Under the pieces are notes generated by a model. That model was not told where the DNA came from. It searched no databases and was given only the letters and a program-made list of their open reading frames with translations. From Neurospora tetrasperma FGSC 2508 (taxonomy: Eukaryota > Ascomycota > Sordariomycetes > Sordariales > Sordariaceae), in the NCBI RefSeq assembly GCF_000213175.1, contig NW_009799100.1, forward strand, positions 3,057,433 through 3,121,432: a stretch of 64,000 nucleotides of DNA, given 5' to 3'. Of this stretch, positions 1 to 12,120 are shown piece by piece. Position numbers and translations under genes: made by a program. Every line of letters begins with the position of its first letter. The stretch's first letter is position 1.

Positions 1-468
1 CTCGCCAAGAGGCACCCTCACTGCGACTGAGCAATCAGAGATTTCCTGTTGAGTGCTTTGATTATCATCTGGTGCACATGTGCGCTGGCCCCGAGAGCCT
101 CGAAACTCTTCCCATCTGTAGAGAATGTTCTACTGTCTTTTTACGCTCGTGTCCTCATCCTTTGAAGCAGGAGAGCGATTGAGATTGTCGAAAAGCGGTA
201 GCATCACAGAAAGTTGAATTTATAGAGTAGTGTGCATTTGGGACGCACAACATGCTAACAGAACAGTCCGTTATCTATAGAACCATTGGTGCAGCTATAG
301 TCAGGTTCAAATTTTCGTATCTATCATACACAGGAGGCACTTCTACTGTCTTTGCATGTGCTGTGCAAAAGCCGTTCATGGTTTCCCACAAAAAGAAAAA
401 GCATGTCTCTCGTGTCAAGACCCACCAATATATTATCATAAAGTCACGACAACACAAACACATAACTT

Positions 469-559
469 GCCCGGCTGGCGCAATCGGTAGCGCGCAAGAC
501 TTCTATTCTCCTTCGAGATCGCAATCTTGAGGCTGTGGGTTCGAGTCCCACGTTGGGCT
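469..559 (+). tRNA. tRNA-Arg (anticodon UCU) with an 18-nt intron
   Basis: A complete cloverleaf can be folded by eye. The acceptor arm pairs GCCCGGC (469-475) with GTTGGGC (552-558) using two G-U pairs. The D arm is GCGC...GCGC, the anticodon stem is CAAGA/TCTTG, and the T arm is GTGGG-TTCGAGT-CCCAC. The anticodon loop CTTCTAA gives anticodon TCT (502-504). An 18-nt intron (506-523) lies one base 3' of the anticodon, the canonical position for eukaryotic tRNA introns. A T5 run directly after the gene (559-563) fits a Pol III terminator. Confidence 0.9.
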
Positions 560-967
560 TTTTGCTGTTGTGGTGGATTGGCGGTTGATCACCTGGGGTC
601 CCTGGTTGCCCTGAACGGTTTTCCCCTTTCTTTTTTTGCTCGGTGTCCAGGATGATGACTTGACAACAACGGGTTGAGGCAGGCACCAACCCCGATACCA
701 AGAAGGATCTTGAATTCGGCACTTACTTCCCGGCTCTCCACTGTCCAGTAGGGATTATGCAAGCAGGCCATGCATTCAATGGCCATCACGTTCATGAGCT
801 AAAACTATTACGACATATTTGAGTTCAGGCCGGTATGTGAAACAAAAAAAAAGAAAACAAAAAGGATTGAATCTTGACGATGGTTGACCAGATTGCACAG
901 AGGACCTTCACGTCATAGACCTCTCCAATTCTCGACGTTCACCGTATCAGAAACCCCTCAGACATAC

Positions 968-2660
968 CTACTCAAGAGGGTCCCGTCCGCGTTGCTCTGC
1001 CATGGACGCCTGGTATTGCTCGTCCGTCTCGAGCTCGATGGGCAAAGGTTTGGTAATGGGCGTGAGCGGTATACCGTGCTCTTCCAATGCTTTCAACCGC
1101 GCTGCGGTAAGAGGCTTCGAGCGGTTGACGCTGTAGACCCTGATACGATGGCAAGAGGAGGTGACGTGCAAATCCCAGTTCCTGCAATTGGGACTTTGTT
1201 AGTATTTGACCTTTCAACCCAGACATCACACCAGGGGAAGCAAAGGAAGGCAACTCACCAGGCAGATCTGACATATGTCGGCTGGGTGTTCATGGCATTA
1301 TCCCACGTCCTCACGCAAAACTCCAGCCAGCCCTCGGGATCAACAGGCAGGTCGATCTCCCAAAGTCTCCAAGCGTAGTAGTACTTGGTCGACATATTCT
1401 CTGTCGGCACTTCATACCAGATGGCGCCTCCATCAGGACTAACCTCCACGCGAATCGGCCAGTGTCCACCCCCCGAGAAGGCCCAGCCTCTCAGTTTGAC
1501 CTTGCCGTCGTGCGTGATGACATCCATATCCTTGGGAGAGATAATCGCCGAAGAAACGGGCATGTCCTGGATCGAGAAGCCGTTGCTGTACAAGGCGTTC
1601 TGTTTGCCGATCTGAGGAGTGTAGTAGAGGTACTCCTTTCTCTGGACGGGCGCCTCGCTCGGGTCCGTGATACCGCGGATCCTGTACAGCCACTTGCAGC
1701 TTCGGGCGCCGATGTACCCATAGACGACCGCACGGAGGGGGAAGCCGTGGATCTTGGGCAACGGCTTGCCGTTCATCTCCCATGCCAGGAGCACCTCGTG
1801 GATCTTGACCTTGCGCCAGGGAATGGATACAACGTAGTTGTACACCTTGCCCTTCTTGAAGTAGGTGTCAGCACCGAAAAGCTCAATGTGCTTTGCGCCG
1901 TCTTTCAGTCCACCGCAATGCTTGATGACCTTTTTGAGAGAGACACCGGTCCAGCGGGCGGTACCGATGGCGCCTTCACCCCAAGGAGCGTTGATGAGCT
2001 CGTCGCCATCGCCGGGATATTGGCGGATTTGTTCAAGCCGGCGCGTACCGGAGCATTGGAGACTGACGACCTTGGTCTCGCGAGGGAATAACTCTTCGTT
2101 CTGCAGGTCGGCGAGGGTGAGACGCTTGGGATTGTTGACGAGGCCATCGATCTCGAGAAAATACTTGTCAGCATCAATTTCAGGAACACCGCCATGGTTG
2201 CGGACGAAAAAGTCTTCGTTGCGGGTGATCTCGGTTGAAACAAGACGGTCCTGGACGCAGGTTAGATACGACATCTTCTCTCGATAAGATCAAAGGCCAT
2301 CAGACTTACTCCGGGAGGCTCTCCGTTGTATGGAAATTGGAGGACATGCACCATGTCCTCGGCCTTTTCCTTGAGCACATACTGCCAGCTGGTGTCGACC
2401 AAATGGCCGAGGCCCGTAGCATAGTGGTACTGTTTGAACCGCTCTCCGGTCAAGATGGGATTCGTCTTGGGCAAAGGAACAAGCTGGAATTCAGGAGGGT
2501 CGGGAAAGTCGTATTGCTTCAGGATCTCCTCCACCTGCTTTTTCTTCTCGGGATACTTTTCCCATTCAATGTATCCCTTCCAATCTTCCAATTCATCCTC
2601 GAAATGGGGCAACTTGCCCTTTGGGCGAAATGGGGGTGCGTTTGGCTCCGCGGGTGCCAT
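968..2660 (-). CDS. sulfite-oxidase-like molybdenum-cofactor oxidoreductase (3 exons, 518 aa)
   Basis: Exons run 2660-2310, 2250-1259 and 1181-968. Introns have GTAAGT/GTGAGT donors; the second has a TACTAAC branch point and TTGCAG acceptor, and all phases agree. The protein has the Mo-pterin domain (about residues 115-340), with the probable Mo-ligating Cys183 in VVSLQCSGTRR, followed by a Mo-co dimerisation domain (about 365-480). Family members transfer electrons from sulfite (or a related substrate) at a Mo-pterin centre. No cytochrome b5 heme domain is visible; the first 115 residues are charged and unlike b5. The family motif is usually CAGNRR, here CSGTRR. I cannot separate a true sulfite oxidase from a related Mo-oxidoreductase of unknown substrate. 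No mitochondrial presequence is obvious. It lies in tandem with the glycosyltransferase gene downstream in coordinates. Confidence 0.85.
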
Positions 2661-3376
2661 GTTGAAGAGCGAGCCGTGAGTTCAGTGTTGTTGGACAGAC
2701 AAGGTAGCTATGGAGAAGGAGAGAGAAGAGACACGGCCCTCCGTCGAGAGGGGAAATGGTCAAATAGGTAGGTATACATATGCCCCTCTTCCCCTCTTTC
2801 CCTCTTTCCCTCCTCCCCATAACCCACACGACCATTAGTAGCAACGCCGTTGATGGAGCCGCGTCAGGCGCATTCTTGTTTGGCCTTCGAGAGGACAGTC
2901 AATGGCAGGATCTGGATATGGGTCTTGCCAGAGTAGCTCGCCCAGATGTCCCGATCCGCGGGGTGGGAGCGATTGCCTTGCCGGACCTTGACCCGAGCGT
3001 GCCGAGAAGAGGCTAGTCTACCAAAGTAGCTTGTTTGATCTCAAAGGGGATGCTGTGCATCGTGAGGCCGTTATGCTGAGTAACAGGGTTACGGCTGCAA
3101 CATATCCTGCGACTGGGTGGAGGATTTGCCCGGATCCAATTGGAGAACGAAGTGGTGATATCATCATGTCGTACATAGACCGGACATGGACAAAAAGTGA
3201 CGGCCCACTCGCAGAGGGTCCAGAGATAAACAAACCCAAAAAGCGAATTATTTCCGAGCCAACCGCGCCAACAACAGCCGAGAGCTTTGACCGACAGACT
3301 AGTATTGCCCCTAGTATCGCCTTTAGCAGAAACGTAAATTGATCAGTATTTGTCTATCCAAGAAGTCCCCTACCAT

Positions 3377-4672
3377 CTATAAATGAGCCCATCCGTTGTG
3401 CACAATGACCTGCATCTCATTGATGAGACAAAATGGTCCAGGTTCCTTGCGACCTTCCGCTTTCTCCGCCCACTTGCGAATACGCCAGCGAACCTGCAAC
3501 TCTTTGAGTAGAGGGGTGGTAAGCCATCTTGCGACCCTGTTCTTCCACAGACCAGAAAAGACTTGGGACAGAGAAAGCCAGCCTCCTGGCGGATGCACTG
3601 CATCGTACGCCTTTCTGGAATATCCCACGCGGACGTTGGGGTTAAGGAAGACGCCCCTGGTACGTGACGCCGGGTTGTCCGCATGGATGAGACAGCACTC
3701 GGAGCCCTCCAGATGGTATTCGGCCAGTGTGTCGTCGATTCCCCGAAACTTGAGGCCTTGGACTCCAGTAAAGACAGACGGGTGCATTGCGACAATTCCG
3801 TTCCAACAGCTCGACACTGGCACGGGAGCACCGCGGAGCACCGCTTTTCTGGAGTTGGAGGACCGGAAGTACGGCCAGGTCTGGGTCGCGTATTCATGAC
3901 CACCTGAATCTCGCAGGGCAAAGGTGTCGTAGAAGCGAGGCGGTTTGCTGAAATCGAGCGAGCACGCTGCAGCGTATTGGCCGTCGTTTGTGTTTAGCAG
4001 AGCCACGATATCCGGAACCTGCAAAGAAGAATATTAGAGAGGGGATTTTGAAGACAGGCGCAAGTGACCAACAAGACTCACCGAGAACACCACGTCGCCC
4101 AAGAACAAGACGTAGTCGAATGTGGTCCCGTTCTCTGCCATGTTCAGCAGTGGTTGAAGGGAAAGATTCCGCATGCCAGCCAGGTAAGGTATTCTCCTCA
4201 ACCTTTTTTCACCACTAGGGGCAGTAATCCATCCATGTTCGGCTGGCGGTGCGTCTATGGCGTCTTGATGCGTTTCCTTGTCGAGCGTGATCTGCCTCTG
4301 AACCCCAAGTCTGCCCAGGTCGCGGTCCAGCTCCCGGAGAACACCCTTGGAATCATCCCAGCTACCGCTCTCGTAGACACTGACAAAGACATTGTCAGCA
4401 CCCAGAGCCTTGGTCAGGTCCACGACCGCCTTGTTCCAGTCGGAGCGCAAGATGGCAGCGTTGTTCCAGTGCAGGCTCGCAATGTACACACGGGTCGGCT
4501 TGAGAAGCGTCGTAGCTTGGGCTTGGGTGTCTCGCTCGGCATGGGCGACTCGGTAGTATATGAGCTGAGCCTCGACAATGGTCCATACGATGAAGGCGGC
4601 AATCAGCTTCCGGATGGTGGACCGCGACACGAGCTGGCGTTGGAACCGCGATCGAGGCAAGGTCACCGGCAT
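3377..4672 (-). CDS. GT69-type alpha-1,3-mannosyltransferase (CAP59/CMT1 family)
   Basis: Exons are 4672-4082 and 4018-3377 around a 63-nt intron (GTGAGT...TTTGCAG), giving 410 aa. It has a type II membrane topology: a short basic cytosolic tail, then a hydrophobic anchor at about residues 22-43, then a luminal catalytic domain. The segment LFLGDVVFS (about 189-197) at the exon junction matches the acidic metal-binding region of this family, and the conserved stretches RVGYSRKAYD and CWNG also occur. CMT1/CAP59 proteins act in the Golgi on mannose-containing glycans; the founding members serve Cryptococcus capsule synthesis. In this non-capsulated mould a role in cell-wall or glycoprotein mannan is inferred. 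The start at 4672 is the first ATG that precedes the anchor. Confidence 0.85.
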
Positions 4673-6162
4673 GGTGCCGTTCGTTTCATTCGAGCGCAGA
4701 CACTGAAAGATGTGTGAATGAAGTCGGCGGACAGTGGCCGAGAGCCATTGCAGAACGTACAGTACAGAGTCCGGAGTCCTGCGAAGGTGTGCGGCTCGAG
4801 AGGACAGCGAGTCCAGTGGTGCTTACCTCTCTCTACTGCGCGATGGGATGAGCGGGAGCTTCCACTTCCTCTCCCGATAGTTTACGGCCAAGCTTCCTTC
4901 GTGTCTGGGCTGTTCGTTAGGTTGTTCGGTTCGTGGCACCATCAGCGCTGTCAGGGCGGGGGCATAGATAGGTACCTAGGTAGACTACCGCAGGGGGCAA
5001 TGTGTGGGTGGAGCGGCACACAGCCGCAGTCGGTTGGTGCCTGGCATCCCTTTAACTGGAACACTAACACCAACATCAACTTCCAAACACTCATCAACCG
5101 AGGCGATGCATAATACTGTACAAGTAGTACGGTCGACTTGAAGGATCAGACCAGAGTTGCAAGACACAAACAGCTCATGATATAAACTGAGTGTCTCAAT
5201 CAACGATTGACCGGGAACACGATGGCATTCGAGTTATTCCCCGCATCCTTGGCAGCATACAAGTAGAGCTGTGATTTCGGGCCGTTGGCAGCTGGTGGCA
5301 CTAGAGGTATGCGGGCAGTACAGTACTGTATGTATTGACTTATACGCCGCCAAATTCAACGTCAATTCACGAGAAAGTCTCCTTTCCGTCCACTGCCAAT
5401 CATGGAGTCCAAGACCATCCCGACCGCGCAAGACCCAGTTATCACAGAATTGAGTTCAATTATTTCTCATTCTTTGCCCAACGGGCAGTTCCGAGAGTGG
5501 AGAAGTCGAACTGAGTGCTTACATGTGTGCAGCCGGCCTGCGAGAGGCCCTCACTTCAGCCAAAGTCACTTGAAGTACGAAGCCGATCATTGGAGCTCCA
5601 TGTAGGAGCTATGCGGTGTCGCTGTCGGCCAAGGTCGGGCCTCTTGCTACGGATGGACGTCCGGGTGAGCTACCGGCATTATCGTCGAGTGATGTGACGG
5701 CGGCCTGCCTTTGCCAACACAAGCGCGCAAATCAGGATCGGTGGAGGGGAGATATATGGTCCAGCCAACCGCTTCAACCCCAATGGGAGTTCTCTGTTTG
5801 GCCTCTGGCAGAATGCATAAGTTTGTTGCTGAGTGTCTGCTGCCAGGTTGGGATGTTCCTATTGAGAGATGATTGCGAGACACGCCATACCAGCCAGCGA
5901 AGCAATGTTGCTGTACTGTTACCGTCGCCATACCTACCGCTCAGGTTCATAGCGTGTACCTATGGAGCCGAGCTTTGGTGTTGTTACCTAGAGGCCAAGG
6001 TAAAGTATGTACAGGTCTGCTTGTTGGTATCTGTTCCTTGAGGTATCAAAAGGTAGAGAATACAGGGAAATTACCTAGCCGTATCAGGACAGGCGATACA
6101 CCTTCCGTGTAAGTGTACCGTCCCGGACCTTCAACATCCAGGCAGAAATGGACACCCAACAC
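4673..6162. other. intergenic region between divergent genes
   Basis: No credible coding sequence is seen; short ORFs here lack family features and alternate between strands. The stretch carries many scattered TACCT/AGGTA hexamer-like motifs, densest at about 4965-4985 and 5930-6110. It must contain the promoters of the mannosyltransferase (-) and the helicase (+). Confidence 0.6.
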
Positions 6163-6169
6163 TATATAA
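6163..6169 (+). promoter_or_regulatory. candidate TATA element of the DDX60-like gene
   Basis: TATATAA sits 234 nt upstream of the helicase start codon and is followed by a C/T-rich leader (about 6190-6240). Position and sequence fit a TATA box with a long 5' leader. This is inferred from sequence alone. Confidence 0.4.
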
Positions 6170-6402
6170 TGGACCTTGCTACCTAGCCCACCACTTCACC
6201 CGGCTCATCTGACTACTCGTCTTTCTCCCTCCAACATCGAACAGCCGAATTGATCATTCCAGATCTCGTCGTAAGGGCAACTTGCACACAGAGTAGGCTT
6301 TCTTGCCTTGTTTCTAAGCTACACCCGAAGGTCCCGTTGTCACCGATACTCGGCGAGCTAGTCTGTTTATTCTGCGAAGCGGCACTTGCGAATCTGGCCA
6401 GA

Positions 6403-9400
6403 ATGGCTGGTCCCGATAATTCCAGCGAGTCGCCTGGTTATGGTACAGACACTGGCGACGACCGCCTGAAGAGCTGGTTCCGATCGCTGTCCCCGACAAA
6501 GGTTGACATTGTCGGCGATTTCGCCGGCAAAGAGCGCTTTGCCATTCATGGAGAAGCCTTGCTTGCACATTGTCTTCATGCCATGAAAGTCGACTTTGAC
6601 TGTGTGTTTGACCCCATTCGCGTCCCTCATCTCTAGGGTTTGTCCTCATTGCTAACCACGGGTTAATTGTACAGACGGCTTCCAGATTCTTCATGCCGTT
6701 CATTCAGTCGAGACTCTTCTCCAGAGGCTGCATGATCGAGGATGCAATTTTCACGTCCTCTGGTTCAATCGAGAGTATCAACTGTCCATCCCCACGGAAG
6801 CCCCAGCCGAGATCACGTACCGATACCAGCTCACTCGAAGCATCCTGATTGAGCACTTCGCTCACGCACAGACTGACAAACAGACCGTTTTCAGTCTTGT
6901 ATTCACGAGCCTGGACAGCAATTCTTTCGCTCAATATCTCCAAGAACATCATCCGCACTTTTTCTTGGGATCCAATGGTACAACGCCGTGGTGGACGGGT
7001 GGCCCGCAGCTTCTGATGCCTCTTCACATGCTGTACCGTATCAATTCAGCAGGATTGCATATCGCGTGCGTTGAGAATCTGGAGTTCAAGAGCTCAAGGG
7101 CTTTCCTACTGGTAGCCTCTCCCAGAGGGGCGCAAAGACCGCTCAATGGCGACACTCTTTCTCCAATTCCCGACACCTCCTTCATGGAGGACAACATTCA
7201 ACATCGTCTTGGAGGACTCGCCAAGACACACAGCCTGACTGCTCGAGAAATCATATCCCTATACTCACTGGCTCATGTGCTTGCCAACCATGCGCTCGAT
7301 GCCAGTGAGGGCGACGGGATTGGGCAGCACGTTAGAGCGCTGCTCCTCCAGCTAGTGTTCATGGGACACTGCAATGTTTCGAGCCGGAGCTTTGAGTCGC
7401 GGGGATCGGGACTCGAGTTGGGCAGCGCGGCCAATTCCTTCATTTGTTCCTTGTCTGGGCCGGCTCAACGCATTCTTGGCTCGTGGAGTTCAGGACCATT
7501 CGCAAACTCAGCATGGGATGCATTTGATCTCTTTGACGGGCGGTTCTACCTGGCATTGCTACGTTCTTCACACAACATACACTTGTCCTGCGCTCTTCAC
7601 GAACAGTTCGTCCAGCTCGGTGGACTACTCGAGCATCTCTGTGGCTACGATGCCACTGCAAAGTGGCCGGTCGATCTGACGAATACCGATGGAGAAGAAG
7701 CTCGCTTGAAGATCAGCGATCCCCAACCTAATCAGTTGGTACCGTCGCTGTCGATACTGCCTTTCAGCCATCCCGTTCTGGACAAGTATCTTACTTCAGT
7801 GCACTTACGTACAGATGCTGTCATCTCCTCTCCAGTTGACCACAAAGTGCACAAAGAGCTGACGCATTGGCACAATAAAAAGCCAATTGACCCTAAGCAG
7901 CCCACCAAGGCTCCTGACTTTTGGGCAAGACGACGAAACCAACGATTCATGGCCGACATCATTGCCTACTCTGCTAGTCTTACCGGTGCATCTGGAAAGA
8001 TTATCGAACCAGAAATCGTTGTTGTACGCGACTCGGTCGAAAAAAGCAAGTCCGCTAACAGGCATGCATTGAACAAGGGCAAGAAACAGGCAAATTCCAA
8101 CATACCCCTGGAGATAAGCGGCGCGCAATACGCTCATAAAGAGGTAGAACGGCGCAAGGAAGCCAAGTTCAAGGTCAAATCGCTGGCAATCATCACCTCC
8201 TGGGAACAAAGGTGTCTCGAGTTCTCAAAGGAGGCATCTCTGGTTAAGCGATATTTGCTGGTCGAGAAGTATCTCTTGGGCTTGAGTCCAGACCATTTGT
8301 CTGTGATTGGGGCGGAAGTCTCCCTGTATCTTTGCCATATTCTACGCCAAATCCAGGGTCGCTACAACCCGGACACGCTGACTCGTAAGTGATAACCTTG
8401 GAGGCTGTCTGTACACTTCAGCATTCTTCAATCGGGCGCTGACTCTTATGCAAATAGACTGCCATGTTTTGGCCATGCTTTGGTCCGAACTCAGGAGACC
8501 GCCAAAATAACCATGACTAAAGAAGTCCACACACTTGTGAACAGAGTTTCAAAGTCTCTCGAACTCCCCCATTACAAGATCCCGGCACTCCTTTCAGAGA
8601 GAAAGCTGCCATTTGAGTTCCTGGATATTGCAAGCGGGGGTTTACTGCCTCCTGGAAAGTCTTCGCTCGACTTCCAGCTCGGATTTTGTGGACCGTTCTT
8701 TGAACGAAGTTTCGACTCGGCCCCAGATTCTCGTGTGCCTTTTGAGCCCGATGCCTGGCAGAGAAAGGTACTTGACGCTATCGATGAGAACAAGAGTCTG
8801 CTCGTGATTGCCCCAACGTCGGCTGGCAAGACCTTCATCTCATTCTACGCTATGAGGAAGGTTCTCGAAGCCAACAACAACGATGTACTGGTGTACATTG
8901 CCCCGACCAAAGCTCTCGTCAACCAAATTGCCGCCGAGATCCAAGCCCGATTTTCTAAGCAATATGGCCAAGAAGCGCGGTCTGTCTGGGCTATCCATAC
9001 TAGGGATTACCGCATCAATAATGTGAAGGGATGCCAAATCCTTGTAACCGTCCCGGATATCTTGCAGATTCTTCTGCTGGCTCCTTCCAATGCAGCAGGC
9101 CCAACGTCTTTTTCCCGGAGAATAAAGAGAATCATTTTCGATGAGGTTCACTGTATCGGCCAGTCTGAAGACGGGATTGTTTGGGAGCAGCTTTTGCTGC
9201 TTGCACCATGTCCCATCATTGCGCTATCGGCCACCGTGGGAAACCCCCTCGAATTCCGAGACTGGCTTTCCAATGCACAGAAGGCCAAGGGATTTGATAT
9301 GGAGATGGTGGTACATTCATCCAGGTACTCAGACCTCCGCAAGTTCATCCATGATCCGTCTCCCGGTTCATATGAATTCGAAGGCCTCAAACCCGTTGAA

Positions 9401-12120
9401 CGTCTCCCATTTCCTGGACTCGATTCTGATTGCGAGAATCCGTTGCCATTCTCGTTTATACACCCAATCGCAGCTATCATGGATAGGTAAGTAATATCGT
9501 GCGATCATGTATTGTCATACCTCTACAGTAAGTTCTCATGCTAACTCACAAATAACAGGAGCCGGGACACGCTTAACGATGCCAGTCTTGAACCTCGAGA
9601 CTGTATCGAGCTTTGGAAACACATGACCAAACATCAGATTGGCCAGTATCAAGTTCCAAACTCCCTGGATCCTAAGAAAATGTTGCCGTCACTCGTCAAA
9701 AAATCCGACGTTACAAGATGGGAGTCGGCTCTCAAGGACGTCTTGGCTGACTGGATGCTTGACCCCAACTCCCCGTTCGACGAACTTCGAAACGATTTGC
9801 GTGGAGAACAGTTTGCTCGCCTGTCATCAACGTACAATCAACCCGAATCCATCGAATACCAGCCTAGTCAATCTGGACCTATTGTATCCAGACGTTCCAT
9901 ATTCTCACTTGTGACTGGTCTTAGGTCGCACGGAGCATTGCCTGCCATCATCTTCAATTACGACCGGGCTGGCTGCGAGACTGTTCTTCGAGAACTCTAC
10001 GACACTCTTGAGTCCGCGGAAGCAGCATACAAGCAACACGATTCAAAGTGGCTTAAAAAGCTGGTGGGCTTCGAAGAATGGAAGAAACGCCATGAGAGCG
10101 CAAAAACGAAGGACACAAAGATGAAGCAAACCAAGAAGACCGGCTCGAGAAATGAGGACGACGATGGCGCAATGAGTAAAGGAGACCGAGCCCGTGACGC
10201 AGCAAATCGAGAACTGAGCGTTTGGGACAGCTTCGACCCAGAAGCCCCCCTTCAGCAATTCAGCTTTGCTGATAACACCAAACTGACACAGGAAGAGCTG
10301 AATACGCGATTGAAGTCACTCAGGGCGGATGCCGTCCGTCCTTGGATCCGAGATGCTCTCTTCCGAGGAATCGGCGTACACCATGCAGGGATGAACCGCC
10401 AATATAGACAGATGTAAGTCTTTTCACTGGTTCAACGAATTCATCCTTGACATTTTTTTCTCACTGACTGATCCGTGCTGCTAGAGTCGAGATGCTTTTC
10501 CGCAAAGGTTATTTGACTGTGGTCGTCGCAACCGGGACACTTGCCATGGGTCTCAACATGCCTTGTAAAACAGTGGTCTTCACCGGCGATTCAGTTTTCC
10601 TGACCGCTCTCAACTACCGTCAAGCCTCGGGTCGTGCTGGTCGGCGTGGCTTCGACCTCCTTGGAAACGTTGTCTTTCATGGCCTCCATCCGCACCGGGT
10701 TTTTGAAATAATGTCTGCGAGGCTCCCGGATCTTCGCGGGCAGTTTCCAACATCGGTCACGCTCATCCTACGGCTCTTCATCCTTCTACACGGAACGCAG
10801 AACTCTGAGTTTGCAGCCAACGCTGTAAAGGGTTTGCTGACACAAAGCAGACTCTGCTTGGGCGGACCTGATGCAAAAATGTCGATCGCACATCATCTCA
10901 GATTTTCGATTGATTACCTCAGGCGCCAACACCTGTTATCCGAAAATGGTGTTCCTCTTAACTTCTCTGGCCTTGTGGGACATCTGTACTACACAGAGAA
11001 TGCTGTCTTTGCATTCCATGCCCTCCTCAAGGACGGATACTTTCACGACCTCAGTAATAGCGACCGAAGCCGGGAAGACGTCATCCTTGAAATCATGCTT
11101 GTCTTGAGCCACTTGTTCTGTCGCCACGCTTGCCCCCAATACAAAGACAAGCAGTTCCTCGAGCGTGTACATCGCTCTCCGTGTGTTGGAATTCTCCCAG
11201 ATCTCCCCCGGAAAGCAAGTGAGGTCCTAGAGCGCCACAATCAGCAGACCTTGTCCATTTTCCAGAACTATGTCAGCTCTTATACCAATCAACATCTGAC
11301 CGGGATGCCGGACAACTGTCTCCCCTATACCAAGTACAAGGTTGATTCTGTCGATGCTCAACCAACGCCGGACCTTTCAACTGTACTCCCCTCGTCTGAC
11401 TCACCTCGGCCGGCCACGGTTGTTCGATCTCCATTCTCTGCACTCTCCGGCTTCACGGACGAATTTGACACTATTCACGAGCTTTGCGAGACTGTCCGCG
11501 CAGGCGTTTTCCTTGAAGAGTCTGCAGTTCCGTACATTCCGATGGCACCAAAGGAAACGAATGGAGTACCTTGGAACGCCTACCTTTATGACTTCTTCAA
11601 GCATGGAGATATGGAAGCACTGAAGCATGTCAACATGATCAAGGGTGGCGATATCTGGTACCACCTCAAGGACTTCTCGCTCATTCTTTCCTCAATTGTG
11701 ACGAGCCTTGCCAATTTTCTGGAGCTTCCAAATGCTGATGGTGATTTCGGATTTGAGGAGGAGGATGACGAGATTGAGATGGCAGATGATGATAGGCCTA
11801 TCTTTAGCGGAGATGAGGGGAATGGGATAAGGCATGATGTCTGCGGCGCTCCCGCTCCACCACCGCAGAAGGAACAGAAAAAGACCAAGGCGAAAAAGAA
11901 AGTGGTTGCCGAGTCATGGGATGACGAGGGCAGCGATGAAGACACAGAGGAGGACACGAAAACGGCCAGTCACGGTACTTCGTGGTCTGGTTCAGCCTCT
12001 GGTTACCCTCAGGCGCCCAGATGGGCTGACGACGACGGTCAGTCGTTGATGGAGGTCTTCCGATATTTCTCGGTACTTCGACAGGAGTTTGAGGAAAAGT
12101 TCCGCAAGACATTTGCTTGA
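6403..12120 (+). CDS. DDX60/Ski2-like DExH-box RNA helicase, about 1810 aa
   Basis: Exons: 6403-6601, 6675-8384 (or 8388), 8458-9486, 9559-10413 and 10485-12120. Helicase motifs are visible in order: Walker A APTSAGKT (about residue 755), APTKALVNQ, IIFDEVHCIG (DEVH box, about 865), ALSATVGN, then across exons 4-5 GIGVHHAGM, ATGTLAMGLNMP and QASGRAGRRGFD. The roughly 630-residue N-terminal part contains GDFAGKERFAIHGEALL and GFQILHA, typical of the DDX60 group rather than of SKI2 or BRR2. A long acidic/Lys-rich segment precedes the C-terminus. Vertebrate DDX60 acts in antiviral RNA responses; the fungal role is little known, so a link to dsRNA or viral RNA is only a hypothesis. The junction of exons 2 and 3 is odd: the canonical GTAAGT donor (8385) leads to a reading that needs one extra base near the A-run at 8505-8510, while a weaker GTGATA donor (8389) keeps frame. 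Confidence 0.88.

Noticed and set aside
1462-2091. 209-codon + strand ORF
   Set aside because: Antisense shadow of the sulfite-oxidase-like gene.
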